Shown here in pieces: positions 15,580-23,248 of a DNA stretch of 64,000 bases; the stretch's first letter is position 1; every line of letters begins with the position of its first letter. Under the pieces are notes generated by a model. That model was not told where the DNA came from. It made no database searches and saw only the letters and a program-made list of their open reading frames with translations. The DNA comes from SZUA-430 sp044220975 (GTDB lineage: Bacteria > Pseudomonadota > Alphaproteobacteria > Micropepsales > Micropepsaceae). Location of the stretch: assembly GCA_044220975.1 (NCBI GenBank), contig JBGAPZ010000006.1, positions 1-64,000 of the forward strand, given 5' to 3'. The position numbers and the translations under genes were made by a program.

Positions 15580-17103
15580 ATGAACGTAGTTGAATCGACT
15601 CCGGAAATCGTCGAGGCACCGTGCGGGAAACTGGAAGGTGTTCGTCGCAGTGGCGTTTCGAGTTTCAAAGGCATTCCATTTGCGACGGCGCGGCGTTGGC
15701 ATGCGCCGGAGCGCGCTGTGCCATGGGCGGGTGTCAGATCTGCCCGCGCCGCCGGCGCCGTGGCGCCACAAAATCCCACGGCGCTGGAAGGATTGATTGG
15801 GAGCGGCGGCAAGACCGTGCAGAGCGAAGACTGCTTATCGCTCAACATTTGGACGCCCGCATGCGACGGCGTGAAGCGGCCCGTGATGGTTTGGATTCAC
15901 GGCGGCGCGTTCGTCACGGGTGCGGGGAGCATCGGGCTCTACAACGGCAAGGCGTTGGTGGCGGCGGGCGATGCTGTGGTCGTAACGATCAACTATCGGC
16001 TCGGCAGCCTTGGCTTCTTGCGGCTCGCCGACACGACGAACGGGCGGATTGGGTCGACGGGAACGGAAGGGCTTCAGGACCAGATCGCGGCACTTGGCTG
16101 GGTGCGCGACAACATCGCCGCGTTCGGCGGCGATCCGGGCAACGTCACGATCTTCGGCGAGAGCGCCGGCGGGATGTCGGTTGCGTGCTTGCTCGCCAGT
16201 CCTGCGGCGCGTGGATTGTTTCACAAAGCAATTTGCCAGAGCGGTGGCGCTCATATCGCGCGGCCGCGCGATCACGCGAACCGCGTGGCGGAAGCGTTCC
16301 TCAAACATTTGGGCGGTGCTGCGAGCGATCTGGAGCGCGCGCCGGTCGAGGCGTTGCTCAAGGCGCAGGCCGACGTTGTGGTCGAGGTCGATACGCAGCA
16401 CGATCCGCACAAGCTCGGCGCGATGGCGTTCCAGCCTGTGATTGACGGCAACGTGCTCCCTGTGCGGCCGATCGATGCGGTTCGTGCGGGATCGGCGGCG
16501 GGCGTTCCTGTGATTGCGGGCTCGACGACGGAGGAATGGAAACTTTGGACGGCTCTCGATACGAAATTTCACAACATGGACGAAGGTAAGCTCGAACGGT
16601 GGGCTTCGCGCCAGTTCGGCGAGGCTGCGCCTGCGCTGCTTGCGGCGGATCGCGACGGATCGCCGTACGAGCGTTATGTGTCGATGCAAACCGATCGCGC
16701 GTTTCGCGAGCCGACGCTGAGGCTGCTTGCCGCGCAAAGTGCGGAAGCACCCGTCTATGAATACGTGTTCGACTGGCGGTCGCCCGCAATGGGCGGTGCG
16801 TTCGGGGCCTGTCACGCGTTGGAGCTCGGCTTCGTGTTTGGGACCTTCGGTTTGCCCGGTGCCGACAATTTCTTCGGCAAGGGTCCAGAGGCCGACGCCA
16901 TCAGCCGCGCGATGATCGAGGCTTGGACCTCGTTTGCGCGTGCCGGCACACCGAAGGCGAAGGGTATCGACGCTTGGCCGCAGTGGTCAAAAGCGTCGCC
17001 CGCCGCGATGGTGTTCGGTGCCGACTCGCGAGCGGCCCATGTGAGCAGGTTTGAGTTGCCGCAGGCTTGGGCGTCACTGCCCGACCAGCTGGTTGGCCCC
17101 TAG
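15580..17103 (+). CDS. Type-B carboxylesterase/lipase family protein
   Basis: A 507-residue alpha/beta hydrolase of the carboxylesterase type-B family. Signatures are SEDCLSLNIWTP (about 82-93), the oxyanion loop VWIHGGAF (about 104-111), the nucleophile elbow FGESAGG with Ser195, a catalytic acid in STTEEW, and the catalytic His in GACHALELGF (about 400). It hydrolyses esters of small alcohols; the natural substrate is unknown. No signal peptide, so cytoplasmic. The ATG at 15580 follows a GAGG Shine-Dalgarno overlapping the GST stop; an in-frame TTG at 15565 is less likely. Its stop is shared with the convergent gene in a CTAG palindrome. Confidence 0.92.
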   Translation: MNVVESTPEIVEAPCGKLEGVRRSGVSSFKGIPFATARRWHAPERAVPWAGVRSARAAGAVAPQNPTALEGLIGSGGKTVQSEDCLSLNIWTPACDGVKRPVMVWIHGGAFVTGAGSIGLYNGKALVAAGDAVVVTINYRLGSLGFLRLADTTNGRIGSTGTEGLQDQIAALGWVRDNIAAFGGDPGNVTIFGESAGGMSVACLLASPAARGLFHKAICQSGGAHIARPRDHANRVAEAFLKHLGGAASDLERAPVEALLKAQADVVVEVDTQHDPHKLGAMAFQPVIDGNVLPVRPIDAVRAGSAAGVPVIAGSTTEEWKLWTALDTKFHNMDEGKLERWASRQFGEAAPALLAADRDGSPYERYVSMQTDRAFREPTLRLLAAQSAEAPVYEYVFDWRSPAMGGAFGACHALELGFVFGTFGLPGADNFFGKGPEADAISRAMIEAWTSFARAGTPKAKGIDAWPQWSKASPAAMVFGADSRAAHVSRFELPQAWASLPDQLVGP

Positions 17104-17780
17104 GCCGCTTCCGCTTCGTCTTGCTTTTGCAGCTTCTTCGCTAGATCGCGGCCGATCACACGATGGATTGCGACTGCGACGAGGTCATCTTTTTCGACGA
17201 GGTTGCGCAGGCGCGCGATGTCGAACACGAAAGCGCGGGTTGGCTGCTCGATCACCACAGTCGCGGACGCGGGATTGCCGGACACGAACGCCATCTCGCC
17301 GACGAACGCGCCGCCGCGCAGATGTGCGACGGTGGTCCCATGCACGTTGACGATTGCCTGACCGTCACAAATGAGCACGAGTTCGGGCACGGGCTTGTCC
17401 TGTTCCGTTAGGACCGTTCCGGGATCCAGTTCGCGCCATGATCCGGCGCTGACGAGACGCGCAAGCTGTGCGTCGGTGAAGCCCGCGAAGACGCCTTGGC
17501 GCAAGAGGTGTGCGTGTTCCATCGTCTTTAATTTACGGCGTTCGTCGACCAGCCAATAGATTTGGTAGACATTGATCGCGATGAACACGACGTCCCAAAC
17601 GATGCCCGTGTGCATCGCGCCGCCAGAGAGCTGGAAGTAGACGATCTCAAGCGTCAAACCGACGACTGCCGTGACGCGCAGCCAATAGATGTTCGTGAGC
17701 CAATATGAAATCGCGATGAGAACATAGGAGATATGACCCGGGATGTCGGCCCAGATGAACGGGATGCCGGTGTCTGTCAT
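17100..17780 (-). CDS. Popeye-like membrane protein with C-terminal cyclic-nucleotide-binding domain
   Basis: A 226-residue protein with three hydrophobic helices in the first 77 residues (about 18-33, 36-50, 59-77), then YWLVDERRKLK and a cyclic-nucleotide-binding (CNB) beta-roll from about 85 to 205. The three-TM plus CNB layout matches bacterial homologues of the Popeye-domain family. In the phosphate-binding cassette the Gly-Glu (GEMAFVSG, 161-168) is kept, but the usual Pro-Arg-Ala-Ala reads Pro-Ala-Ser-Ala (170-173). The canonical phosphate-contacting Arg is therefore missing, as is also true of animal Popeye proteins. Ligand binding is therefore uncertain. No catalytic domain is attached. 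Confidence 0.75.
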   Translation of the reverse strand: MTDTGIPFIWADIPGHISYVLIAISYWLTNIYWLRVTAVVGLTLEIVYFQLSGGAMHTGIVWDVVFIAINVYQIYWLVDERRKLKTMEHAHLLRQGVFAGFTDAQLARLVSAGSWRELDPGTVLTEQDKPVPELVLICDGQAIVNVHGTTVAHLRGGAFVGEMAFVSGNPASATVVIEQPTRAFVFDIARLRNLVEKDDLVAVAIHRVIGRDLAKKLQKQDEAEAA

Positions 17781-17794
17781 CGATGCCCCTGCCC

Positions 17795-18823
17795 TCAGTT
17801 CTCCAGCATCACCTTACACTGGTGCGCGGGTTTGCGAAGCGCTTCAAACGCGGCGGGTAGTGCGTCGAGGTTAACAACATCCGTAATCATGTGCTCAACG
17901 TCGACGCGGTCTTTCGCAATCATGTCAATCACATAGTCGAAGTCGGCGGGGCGATAGCCGAGAACGAATTGCAGCGTGAGCTCTTTCACGATTCCCATGA
18001 GCGGCATGATCATGTCCATTTGCTGGCAAACACCGGCGACCACAATCTTTGCGTTGCGCGGCGCCATCATCATCGTTTCGTTGATAAGGCCGGGAGCACC
18101 TACACATTCGAAGATGATGTCCGGGCCTTTCCCGGCGATCGCTTCGACCTGCGGCGTCATGGCCTTTGCAGGATCGACCGCATCGGTTGCACCGAAGCGT
18201 GCCGCCATCTTGGCGCGTAGCTCGGCCTTATCGCTCACGATCACATGACGCGCGCCTAGGAATTTCGCCCAAAGCATGACGGAGAGACCCACGGGTCCTG
18301 CGCCGATCACGAGCACTGTTGCCCCGCGCTCCATCTTCGCCTTGTCCACGGCATGTAGGCCGACGGCGAGCGGCTCAACCATCGCGCCTTCGTGGAAGTT
18401 CACGACGCTTGGCAATTTGTGTGCGCCGGTCGCGCCGATGCGGACGTACTCGGCGTAGGCGCCGTGGCTTTGGCCGAGGCCAACCGAGATGCCCTTCTCG
18501 CATACGCCAAAACCCGTGCCGGCGTTGCGGCAGCCCGCGCACTCTCCGCAATAGATGTAAGGAAAGCCTGCGACGCGATCGCCCACCTTCCACTTTCCCT
18601 TTATCGCGGAGCCCACTTCCATGACTTCGCCTGCGAACTCGTGGCCCATCACGCTGCCCGCCGGCAGCGGTTGGATCGAGGTTGCTTCGGTCATGTGCAG
18701 GTCGGAGCCGCAGATGCCGCAGTTCTTCACCTTGAGGATCAGATCGGTGGGGCCGCATTCCGGATTTGCGACCGTTTCAATCGCGAGCGGCGTTCCTGTT
18801 CCCTTGAAGACGGCGGCGCGCAT
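17795..18823 (-). CDS. Zinc-dependent alcohol dehydrogenase family protein (MDR)
   Basis: A 342-residue medium-chain dehydrogenase. The catalytic zinc site starts with CGICGSDLHM (Cys near 37) and GHEFAGEV. The structural zinc lobe CGECAGCRNAGTGFGVC keeps four cysteines. The Rossmann glycine motif is VIGAGPVGLSVML at about 172-184. It oxidises an alcohol or reduces an aldehyde/ketone with NAD(P). The fold is closest to sorbitol/threonine dehydrogenase types, but the substrate is unknown. It is 14 nt downstream-to-upstream from the Popeye-like gene on the same strand, so possibly co-transcribed with it. Confidence 0.9.
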   Translation of the reverse strand: MRAAVFKGTGTPLAIETVANPECGPTDLILKVKNCGICGSDLHMTEATSIQPLPAGSVMGHEFAGEVMEVGSAIKGKWKVGDRVAGFPYIYCGECAGCRNAGTGFGVCEKGISVGLGQSHGAYAEYVRIGATGAHKLPSVVNFHEGAMVEPLAVGLHAVDKAKMERGATVLVIGAGPVGLSVMLWAKFLGARHVIVSDKAELRAKMAARFGATDAVDPAKAMTPQVEAIAGKGPDIIFECVGAPGLINETMMMAPRNAKIVVAGVCQQMDMIMPLMGIVKELTLQFVLGYRPADFDYVIDMIAKDRVDVEHMITDVVNLDALPAAFEALRKPAHQCKVMLEN

Positions 18824-18905
18824 GGAATTCCTCGTCGGTTGTCAATGGCGTGGTCGGCTGACAGTATGTCAGGCGAAACGACATTGCCACCGAAGGAACA
18901 ATCTC

Positions 18906-20081
18906 ATGAGCATCAAACTCCGTAACGGCACCTTCCTTGCGCCCTTCCATCCGTTGGACGAAGATCCGACGCTTTGTCTGCACCGCGACCTTGAGTTGTT
19001 CGAGCACTTGGACCGGTTGGGGTATGACGAAGCGTGGGTCGGAGAGCACCACTCGGCCGGGTATGAAATCATAGCCTCGCCCGAGCTTTTCATTGCGGCC
19101 GCAGCGGAACGCACGAAGCGTATTCGCCTTGGTACCGGCGTCGTGTCCTTGCCGTACCACAACCCTTTGACCGTCGCGAACCGGATGATCCAGCTCGATC
19201 ACCAAACGCGCGGACGCGTGATGTTCGGCGTGGGGCCGGGCCTCTTGCCCTCGGACGCCTTCCAGCTTGGTATCGATCCGAACACGCAGCGCGACCGCAT
19301 GGTCGAAGCGATCGAGGTGATCCTCGACTTGTTTGCCGGCAAGCGCGTGACGAAGAAGACGGAGTGGTTCAATCTCTCGAACGCCATCTCGCAGCTTCGT
19401 CCGTATTCGTGGCCGCATCCCGAAATTTGCGTGGCGTCAAGCGTGACGCCGTCGGGCGGTAAGCTTGCGGGCAAGCACGGCTTTGGCATGCTGTGCGTCG
19501 CCGCAACGCAGACCGGCGGATACGACGCTCTCGGCATCAATTGGAAAATAGCGAACGACGTTGCTGTGGAAAACGGACGCAAGATGGATGCGGAGCGTTT
19601 GCGCCTCGTCGGACCGGTGCACATTGCCGAGACGAAACAACAGGCGATGGAAAACATCCGCTACGGGTTCCACAAATGGGCCGATTATTTCTCAAAAATC
19701 AGTCCGGCCAGCGCTACGCAAGACAAGAACACCGATCCGCTGGAGCAAGGGATCAAGGACGGCGTTATCGTCGTCGGCACGCCGGACGATGCGATCGCCC
19801 AGATCAAGCGTTTACAGGCCAAGCAGGGCGAGTTCGGCTGCTTCCTGCAGCTTGCACACAATTGGGCGACGTTCGACAACACGAAGAAGAGCTTCGAGTT
19901 GTGGCAGCGGCACGTGACGCCTGTAATCAACAAGTCGAACGTCAACCGGCAGGACAGCTTCGACGACGCGGCGAAGCACTCGGAGAAGTACATCGGGGCC
20001 GCGATGGGGGCGGCGATGGCGACGATCCAGAAGCACGCGGTCGAGCAAGCGGCTAAGGATAAGAAATCCGCCGCTGAATAG
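18906..20081 (+). CDS. LLM class flavin-dependent oxidoreductase (luciferase-like monooxygenase)
   Basis: A 391-residue TIM-barrel flavoprotein of the bacterial luciferase superfamily. Diagnostic stretches are DRLGYDEAWVGEHH (about 37-50), RIRLGTGVVSLPYHNP (73-88), the GRVMFGVGPGL strand, and LAGKHGFGMLCVA. Family members use FMNH2 or F420H2 to oxidise an organic substrate with O2. The C-terminal part is enriched in Lys/Ala and ends with a charged helix. The start at 18906 follows AAGGAACAATCTC; residues encoded upstream overlap the divergent dehydrogenase gene. It is 10 nt ahead of the GFA gene, so a two-gene operon is likely. Substrate unknown. Confidence 0.9.
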   Translation: MSIKLRNGTFLAPFHPLDEDPTLCLHRDLELFEHLDRLGYDEAWVGEHHSAGYEIIASPELFIAAAAERTKRIRLGTGVVSLPYHNPLTVANRMIQLDHQTRGRVMFGVGPGLLPSDAFQLGIDPNTQRDRMVEAIEVILDLFAGKRVTKKTEWFNLSNAISQLRPYSWPHPEICVASSVTPSGGKLAGKHGFGMLCVAATQTGGYDALGINWKIANDVAVENGRKMDAERLRLVGPVHIAETKQQAMENIRYGFHKWADYFSKISPASATQDKNTDPLEQGIKDGVIVVGTPDDAIAQIKRLQAKQGEFGCFLQLAHNWATFDNTKKSFELWQRHVTPVINKSNVNRQDSFDDAAKHSEKYIGAAMGAAMATIQKHAVEQAAKDKKSAAE

Positions 20082-20091
20082 GAGAGCCCTC

Positions 20092-20523
20092 ATGGGCGCT
20101 ATGATGGCATACGCCGGCGGGTGCCACTGCGGCGCGTTGACGGTGACGTTCGAAAGCACACGGCCCGCCGGCGGTATCGAACGGCGGGCGTGCCAGTGCT
20201 CGTTCTGCCGTTCGCACGGCGCCTTGACGGTTAGCGATGCGGACGGCGCTCTTCGGTTTGACGCCGACCAAGGTTCGCTCGTTCGTTATCGATTCGGGCT
20301 CAAGACAGCCGACTTCCTGATCTGTGCACGATGCGGCGTGTATGTCGGCGCGATTTACGGCGATGGCGACGAGTATTGGGGGATCGTCAACGCGAATGTC
20401 TTACATGACCGCGCTTCATTTACCGCGCCCATCGTCACCATCAGCTACGACAATGAAGATTCATCGTCACGCGGCGAGCGGCGCAAGCAACGCTGGACGC
20501 CGGTCGAAGTTCTGAACTTCTAG
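20092..20523 (+). CDS. GFA (glutathione-dependent formaldehyde-activating-like) family protein
   Basis: A 143-residue zinc protein of the GFA/CENP-V fold. Metal-binding cysteines appear as GGCHCGAL (about 9-16), CQCSFCRSHGAL (about 37-48) and CARCGVYVGA (about 80-89). The founding member (Gfa) binds glutathione adducts, but most homologues have no proven activity. The ATG at 20092 has a good GGAGAG Shine-Dalgarno; two more in-frame Met codons follow at 20101 and 20104. It ends in a CTAG palindrome that also supplies the stop of the convergent acyl-CoA synthetase. Confidence 0.88.
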   Translation: MGAMMAYAGGCHCGALTVTFESTRPAGGIERRACQCSFCRSHGALTVSDADGALRFDADQGSLVRYRFGLKTADFLICARCGVYVGAIYGDGDEYWGIVNANVLHDRASFTAPIVTISYDNEDSSSRGERRKQRWTPVEVLNF

Positions 20524-22238
20524 AGCCGGATCTCGCCGGCGACGATGCGATCGTAGAGTTCAGGCGTCAGGGCCACGTATTGTCCGTCGACGGGGTCGAG
20601 GAAGTAGAGCGGCTCTTTGACCGTGCGCGGGTCGTAGCCCTCTTTCACCAGTTCGACTTTGCGGTGCTTGAACGTGCCGGTGATTTCGATTTCACCTTGC
20701 ATACGCAGGAAGATCGGGCGGGCGTAGGCAGCCAGATTCTTCTCAAGGTGCGCTTTGAACTTTGCAAGGTCGGGAAGGCTTGCGGTCACGAGCGCTGCCA
20801 TGCCGGCGCGGCCGTCAGTGCCCGGCACCTTCACGCCATAGACGTTCGCTTCCTTGATGCCAGGGAAGATCGAGATTGCCTCGGCGACCTCGCTGGTGGC
20901 CACGTTCTCACCCTTCCAGCGGAACGTGTCGCCGATGCGGTCGATAAAATAGAAGTAGTTTTGGGCGTCGCGCTTCAGCAAGTCGCCGGTGCGAAACCAA
21001 GCGTCGCCCTTCTCAAACACATCGCGCAGGATCTTCTTCTCGGTATCGGTTCCTTTCGAGTATCCCTCGAAGCGGCCGCGTTGCTCGTCGATCTTGCCGA
21101 TTGCCTCGCCCGATTCGTCGGGTTTGCATTCAATGCAGAGGCCTTTCGCATCACGTATGGGTTGTTCCACGTCGATGTCGAATTGCACGAGGCGGGTTTG
21201 GATGATGCGGCGCATGTAACCCGGAATGCGGCCGATCGCGCCGACCTTGCCGTCGAAGTTCACCATCGAGACGTTGCCTTCGGTCGCACCGTAGAACTCG
21301 ATGATCCGCGGGATCCGGAAACGGGCCTTGAAGGCCGGCCAAATCTCGGGCCTAAGGCCGTTGCCCATCGCCACACGCAATCGATGCCTGCGTTCGAGCG
21401 GGTGGGACGGTGAATTCAGAAGATAGCGGCAAAGTTCGCCAATGTACTGGAACTGTGTCGCACGGTACTTGTGGCAGTCGTCCCAGAACTGGGTCGCTGA
21501 AAATCTACGGCGGATGATTACGGAACCGCCAACTGTCAGTGTCGAACCGATGGCGCAGACACCGCCGGCCGAATGATAGAGCGGGAGGACGACGTACATA
21601 CGATCGCGCTCAGTCGAATTCATTGCGGTCGCAAACGAGTGCATCATCATTTGGATGCGCAGGTGGCTCATGTTCGCAGCCTTTGGTAGGCCGGTCGTAC
21701 CGCTGGTGTAGATGTAGAAACACTTGTCGTTCGCGGTCACGTCCTTGCGGACGTCCTTGGGCAGCGGTGCGTCGGATTGTGCCGCCAACGCGGTGTCGAG
21801 ATCGTTGGAATTGGCGACGGCACCGCCGGTTGCCCAGACCGTCAGCTTGTCTTGCAGATCGTCAATACACGAGGCGTAGTTGGCGGCGAGTTCAGCGCCG
21901 AGCACGAGGTGTTTGGCGCCGGAAATGGCAAGGCTATGGGCGAGCGCGCGTTCGCGCAGGTTCGTGTTGATGAGGGCGACAGTCACGCCGATCTTGATCA
22001 AGCCGCCCCAGGCAAACAGGTACTCGGGCCGGTTTTCCATCAGGAGGGCGACCGCGTCACCGCGCTTTAGACCGAGCGATTGCGCCCACCTGGCGTATCG
22101 GTTCGCTTGCGCGTCGTATTGGCGGTAGGTGTACTTCTTGTCCTCAAACCAAATCGCGACGCTGTTCGGGCGTTTGGTTGCCCACCCTTCGATGATGTCG
22201 GCGACTGTGTGTTTGGAGTCCGGCGTGACCTTGCTCAT
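20520..22238 (-). CDS. Long-chain fatty-acid (FATP/VLACS-type) acyl-CoA synthetase
   Basis: A 572-residue AMP-forming ligase. The P-loop FYIYTSGTTGLPKAANM lies near 163-179. The motif EFYGATEGNVSM and the hinge region WFRTGDLLKRDAQNYFYFIDRIGDTFRWKGENV support adenylation and CoA transfer. The overall pattern matches the fatty-acid-transport-protein/very-long-chain subgroup (FadD6-like), which couples fatty-acid uptake to activation. The ATG at 22238 starts at MSKVTPDSKHTVAD; 43 extra in-frame residues upstream lack family similarity. It is divergent from the TusA-like gene over 181 bp. It is a second acyl-CoA ligase in the window, distinct from the partial one at position 1. Confidence 0.9.
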   Translation of the reverse strand: MSKVTPDSKHTVADIIEGWATKRPNSVAIWFEDKKYTYRQYDAQANRYARWAQSLGLKRGDAVALLMENRPEYLFAWGGLIKIGVTVALINTNLRERALAHSLAISGAKHLVLGAELAANYASCIDDLQDKLTVWATGGAVANSNDLDTALAAQSDAPLPKDVRKDVTANDKCFYIYTSGTTGLPKAANMSHLRIQMMMHSFATAMNSTERDRMYVVLPLYHSAGGVCAIGSTLTVGGSVIIRRRFSATQFWDDCHKYRATQFQYIGELCRYLLNSPSHPLERRHRLRVAMGNGLRPEIWPAFKARFRIPRIIEFYGATEGNVSMVNFDGKVGAIGRIPGYMRRIIQTRLVQFDIDVEQPIRDAKGLCIECKPDESGEAIGKIDEQRGRFEGYSKGTDTEKKILRDVFEKGDAWFRTGDLLKRDAQNYFYFIDRIGDTFRWKGENVATSEVAEAISIFPGIKEANVYGVKVPGTDGRAGMAALVTASLPDLAKFKAHLEKNLAAYARPIFLRMQGEIEITGTFKHRKVELVKEGYDPRTVKEPLYFLDPVDGQYVALTPELYDRIVAGEIRL

Positions 22239-22419
22239 CCTGCGCAAGAGCCGGGTCGTAATAGAAAGAAACCGCCACTCGCGGGCTATAGCGCCGAACA
22301 CCCCTTCGTCCCCCTGCGGCTCAAAGGCCGATTTTGTTGGATTCGCTTGCGATGGCGGGCATCGCATACGTTCCTAGGCGAAACTAGGGACTGCAACGAA
22401 TGGGTCAATCGAACTTTCC

Positions 22420-22686
22420 ATGAACGAACGCTCGGACGAGGCCGATTGGCACGCGGCGCGACAACTCGACCTGACAGGGCTCAAGTGCCCGATGCCGTCG
22501 CTGATGACAGAGAGAGCACTACGGGGGATGGTACCCGGTGAGCAATTGGTGGTGACCGTTACCGATCCGTTGGCGCCACTCGATCTGCGTCATCTGTGCC
22601 AACGCGATGGGCACGAGATTGTATTCGAGGCCCAAAACGACTTCGGGGCCCAGCGGCTTGTGATTTGCCGCGGGCCCCGAAGCTGA
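22420..22686 (+). CDS. TusA/SirA-like sulfurtransferase family protein
   Basis: An 88-residue protein with the family signature LDLTGLKCPMPSLMTERAL (about 16-34), where the Cys carries sulfur as persulfide in TusA-type proteins. It is followed by the beta-alpha-beta pattern GEQLVVTVTDPLAPLDLRHLCQRDGHEIV. TusA relays sulfur for tRNA thiolation or other pathways, but SirA-like homologues of unknown role are common. Here no sulfur-relay partner is adjacent, so the pathway is open. A short extra N-terminus of about 14 residues precedes the motif. Confidence 0.88.
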   Translation: MNERSDEADWHAARQLDLTGLKCPMPSLMTERALRGMVPGEQLVVTVTDPLAPLDLRHLCQRDGHEIVFEAQNDFGAQRLVICRGPRS

Positions 22687-22703
22687 AAGGCTTGGTTTCG
22701 CGG

Positions 22704-22805
22704 TTAAGCGAAGAAGCCGGGGGTTCCGATGAGAACCGTCGAGATCGCCATGTAGGCTGCGAAAGCGATGGCTGACCATTGAACAACCGTTGTGAGGGTT
22801 TGCAT
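22704..22805 (-). CDS. 33-residue membrane micropeptide (paralogue 1)
   Basis: ATG at 22805 (minus) follows a strong Shine-Dalgarno (AGGAGAGACAACA) and opens a 33-codon frame ending TAA. The peptide starts MQTLTTVVQWSAIAFAAYM, continues with a hydrophobic stretch (AISTVLIG) and ends TPGFFA. It has one predicted membrane helix spanning about residues 10-27. The next upstream frame on this strand encodes a clear relative with the same Met-x-Thr-Leu-Thr start, WSAIA core and Shine-Dalgarno, so chance is unlikely. The family is unknown to me. It is too short for routine gene callers. Confidence 0.72.
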   Translation of the reverse strand: MQTLTTVVQWSAIAFAAYMAISTVLIGTPGFFA

Positions 22806-22863
22806 TGTTGTCTCTCCTAAAATTTTCGGGCTTGGGGTTTTCGAAATTTCGTGGGCTTGGGGA

Positions 22864-22968
22864 TCAGGCGACGCCGGCAAGCGCTTCGACCGGTAGGGCC
22901 AGCGCGAGCGTCACGTAGAGCGCGACTGCGATCGCAGACCATTCCACCATGACCGTAAGTGTCTTCAT
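22864..22968 (-). CDS. 34-residue membrane micropeptide (paralogue 2)
   Basis: ATG at 22968 (minus) follows GAAGGAGAGACGGCA, a strong Shine-Dalgarno with the same GGAGAGAC block as the neighbouring micropeptide. The 34-residue product starts MKTLTVMVEWSAIAVALYV, has a hydrophobic middle (TLALALP) and ends VEALAGVA. Aligned with paralogue 1, identities are Met1, Thr3, Leu4, Thr5, Val8, Trp10-Ser-Ala-Ile-Ala14, Ala16 and Tyr18. The two genes are 58 bp apart, and the spacer itself contains a duplicated GGGCTTGGGG (22828-22837 and 22853-22862). The gene is promoter-proximal and divergent from the TetR gene. Function unknown. Confidence 0.72.
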   Translation of the reverse strand: MKTLTVMVEWSAIAVALYVTLALALPVEALAGVA

Positions 22969-23114
22969 TGCCGTCTCTCCTTCTCTCTCTCTCGTTTCCG
23001 TCCCCTCGGGGTCCTGCGGGCGGGGCCGGCTTTGTCCTTGTCGATAGACTAGTATGTTGTTCGCAATACTGAGAATTCAACTGCACTGCGTGCATGTCAG
23101 GTCTGAGTTCCCTG

Positions 23115-23134
23115 CATGGCTTTGGTAAGCCATG
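23115..23134. promoter_or_regulatory. 7-bp inverted repeat between the micropeptides and the TetR gene
   Basis: CATGGCT (23115-23121) and AGCCATG (23128-23134) form a perfect dyad with a 6-nt spacer, followed on the plus strand by a T-rich run. It could be an operator for the minus-strand micropeptides or a weak hairpin; there is no gene on the plus strand just upstream that would need a terminator. Confidence 0.35.
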
Positions 23135-23217
23135 GTTTTCATCTTTATTTTTCAATGCCTTAACTATGTTTCCGTTGTAACCACTTCTTAATCTTGTTCA
23201 CGAGCGCGACATCTGCT

Positions 23218-23243
23218 AATAAATGACTGGTAAGTTATTTATT
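23218..23243. promoter_or_regulatory. Probable TetR-family operator overlapping the tetR translation start region
   Basis: AATAAAT (23218-23224) and ATTTATT (23237-23243) are perfect inverted half-sites. Extending inward, 10 of 13 positions of the 26-bp element are symmetric, with a central GACTGGTAAGTT core of the kind seen in TetR-type operators. It ends 5 bp before the regulator's ATG, so binding would repress its own operon. Confidence 0.65.
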
Positions 23244-23248
23244 TAACC

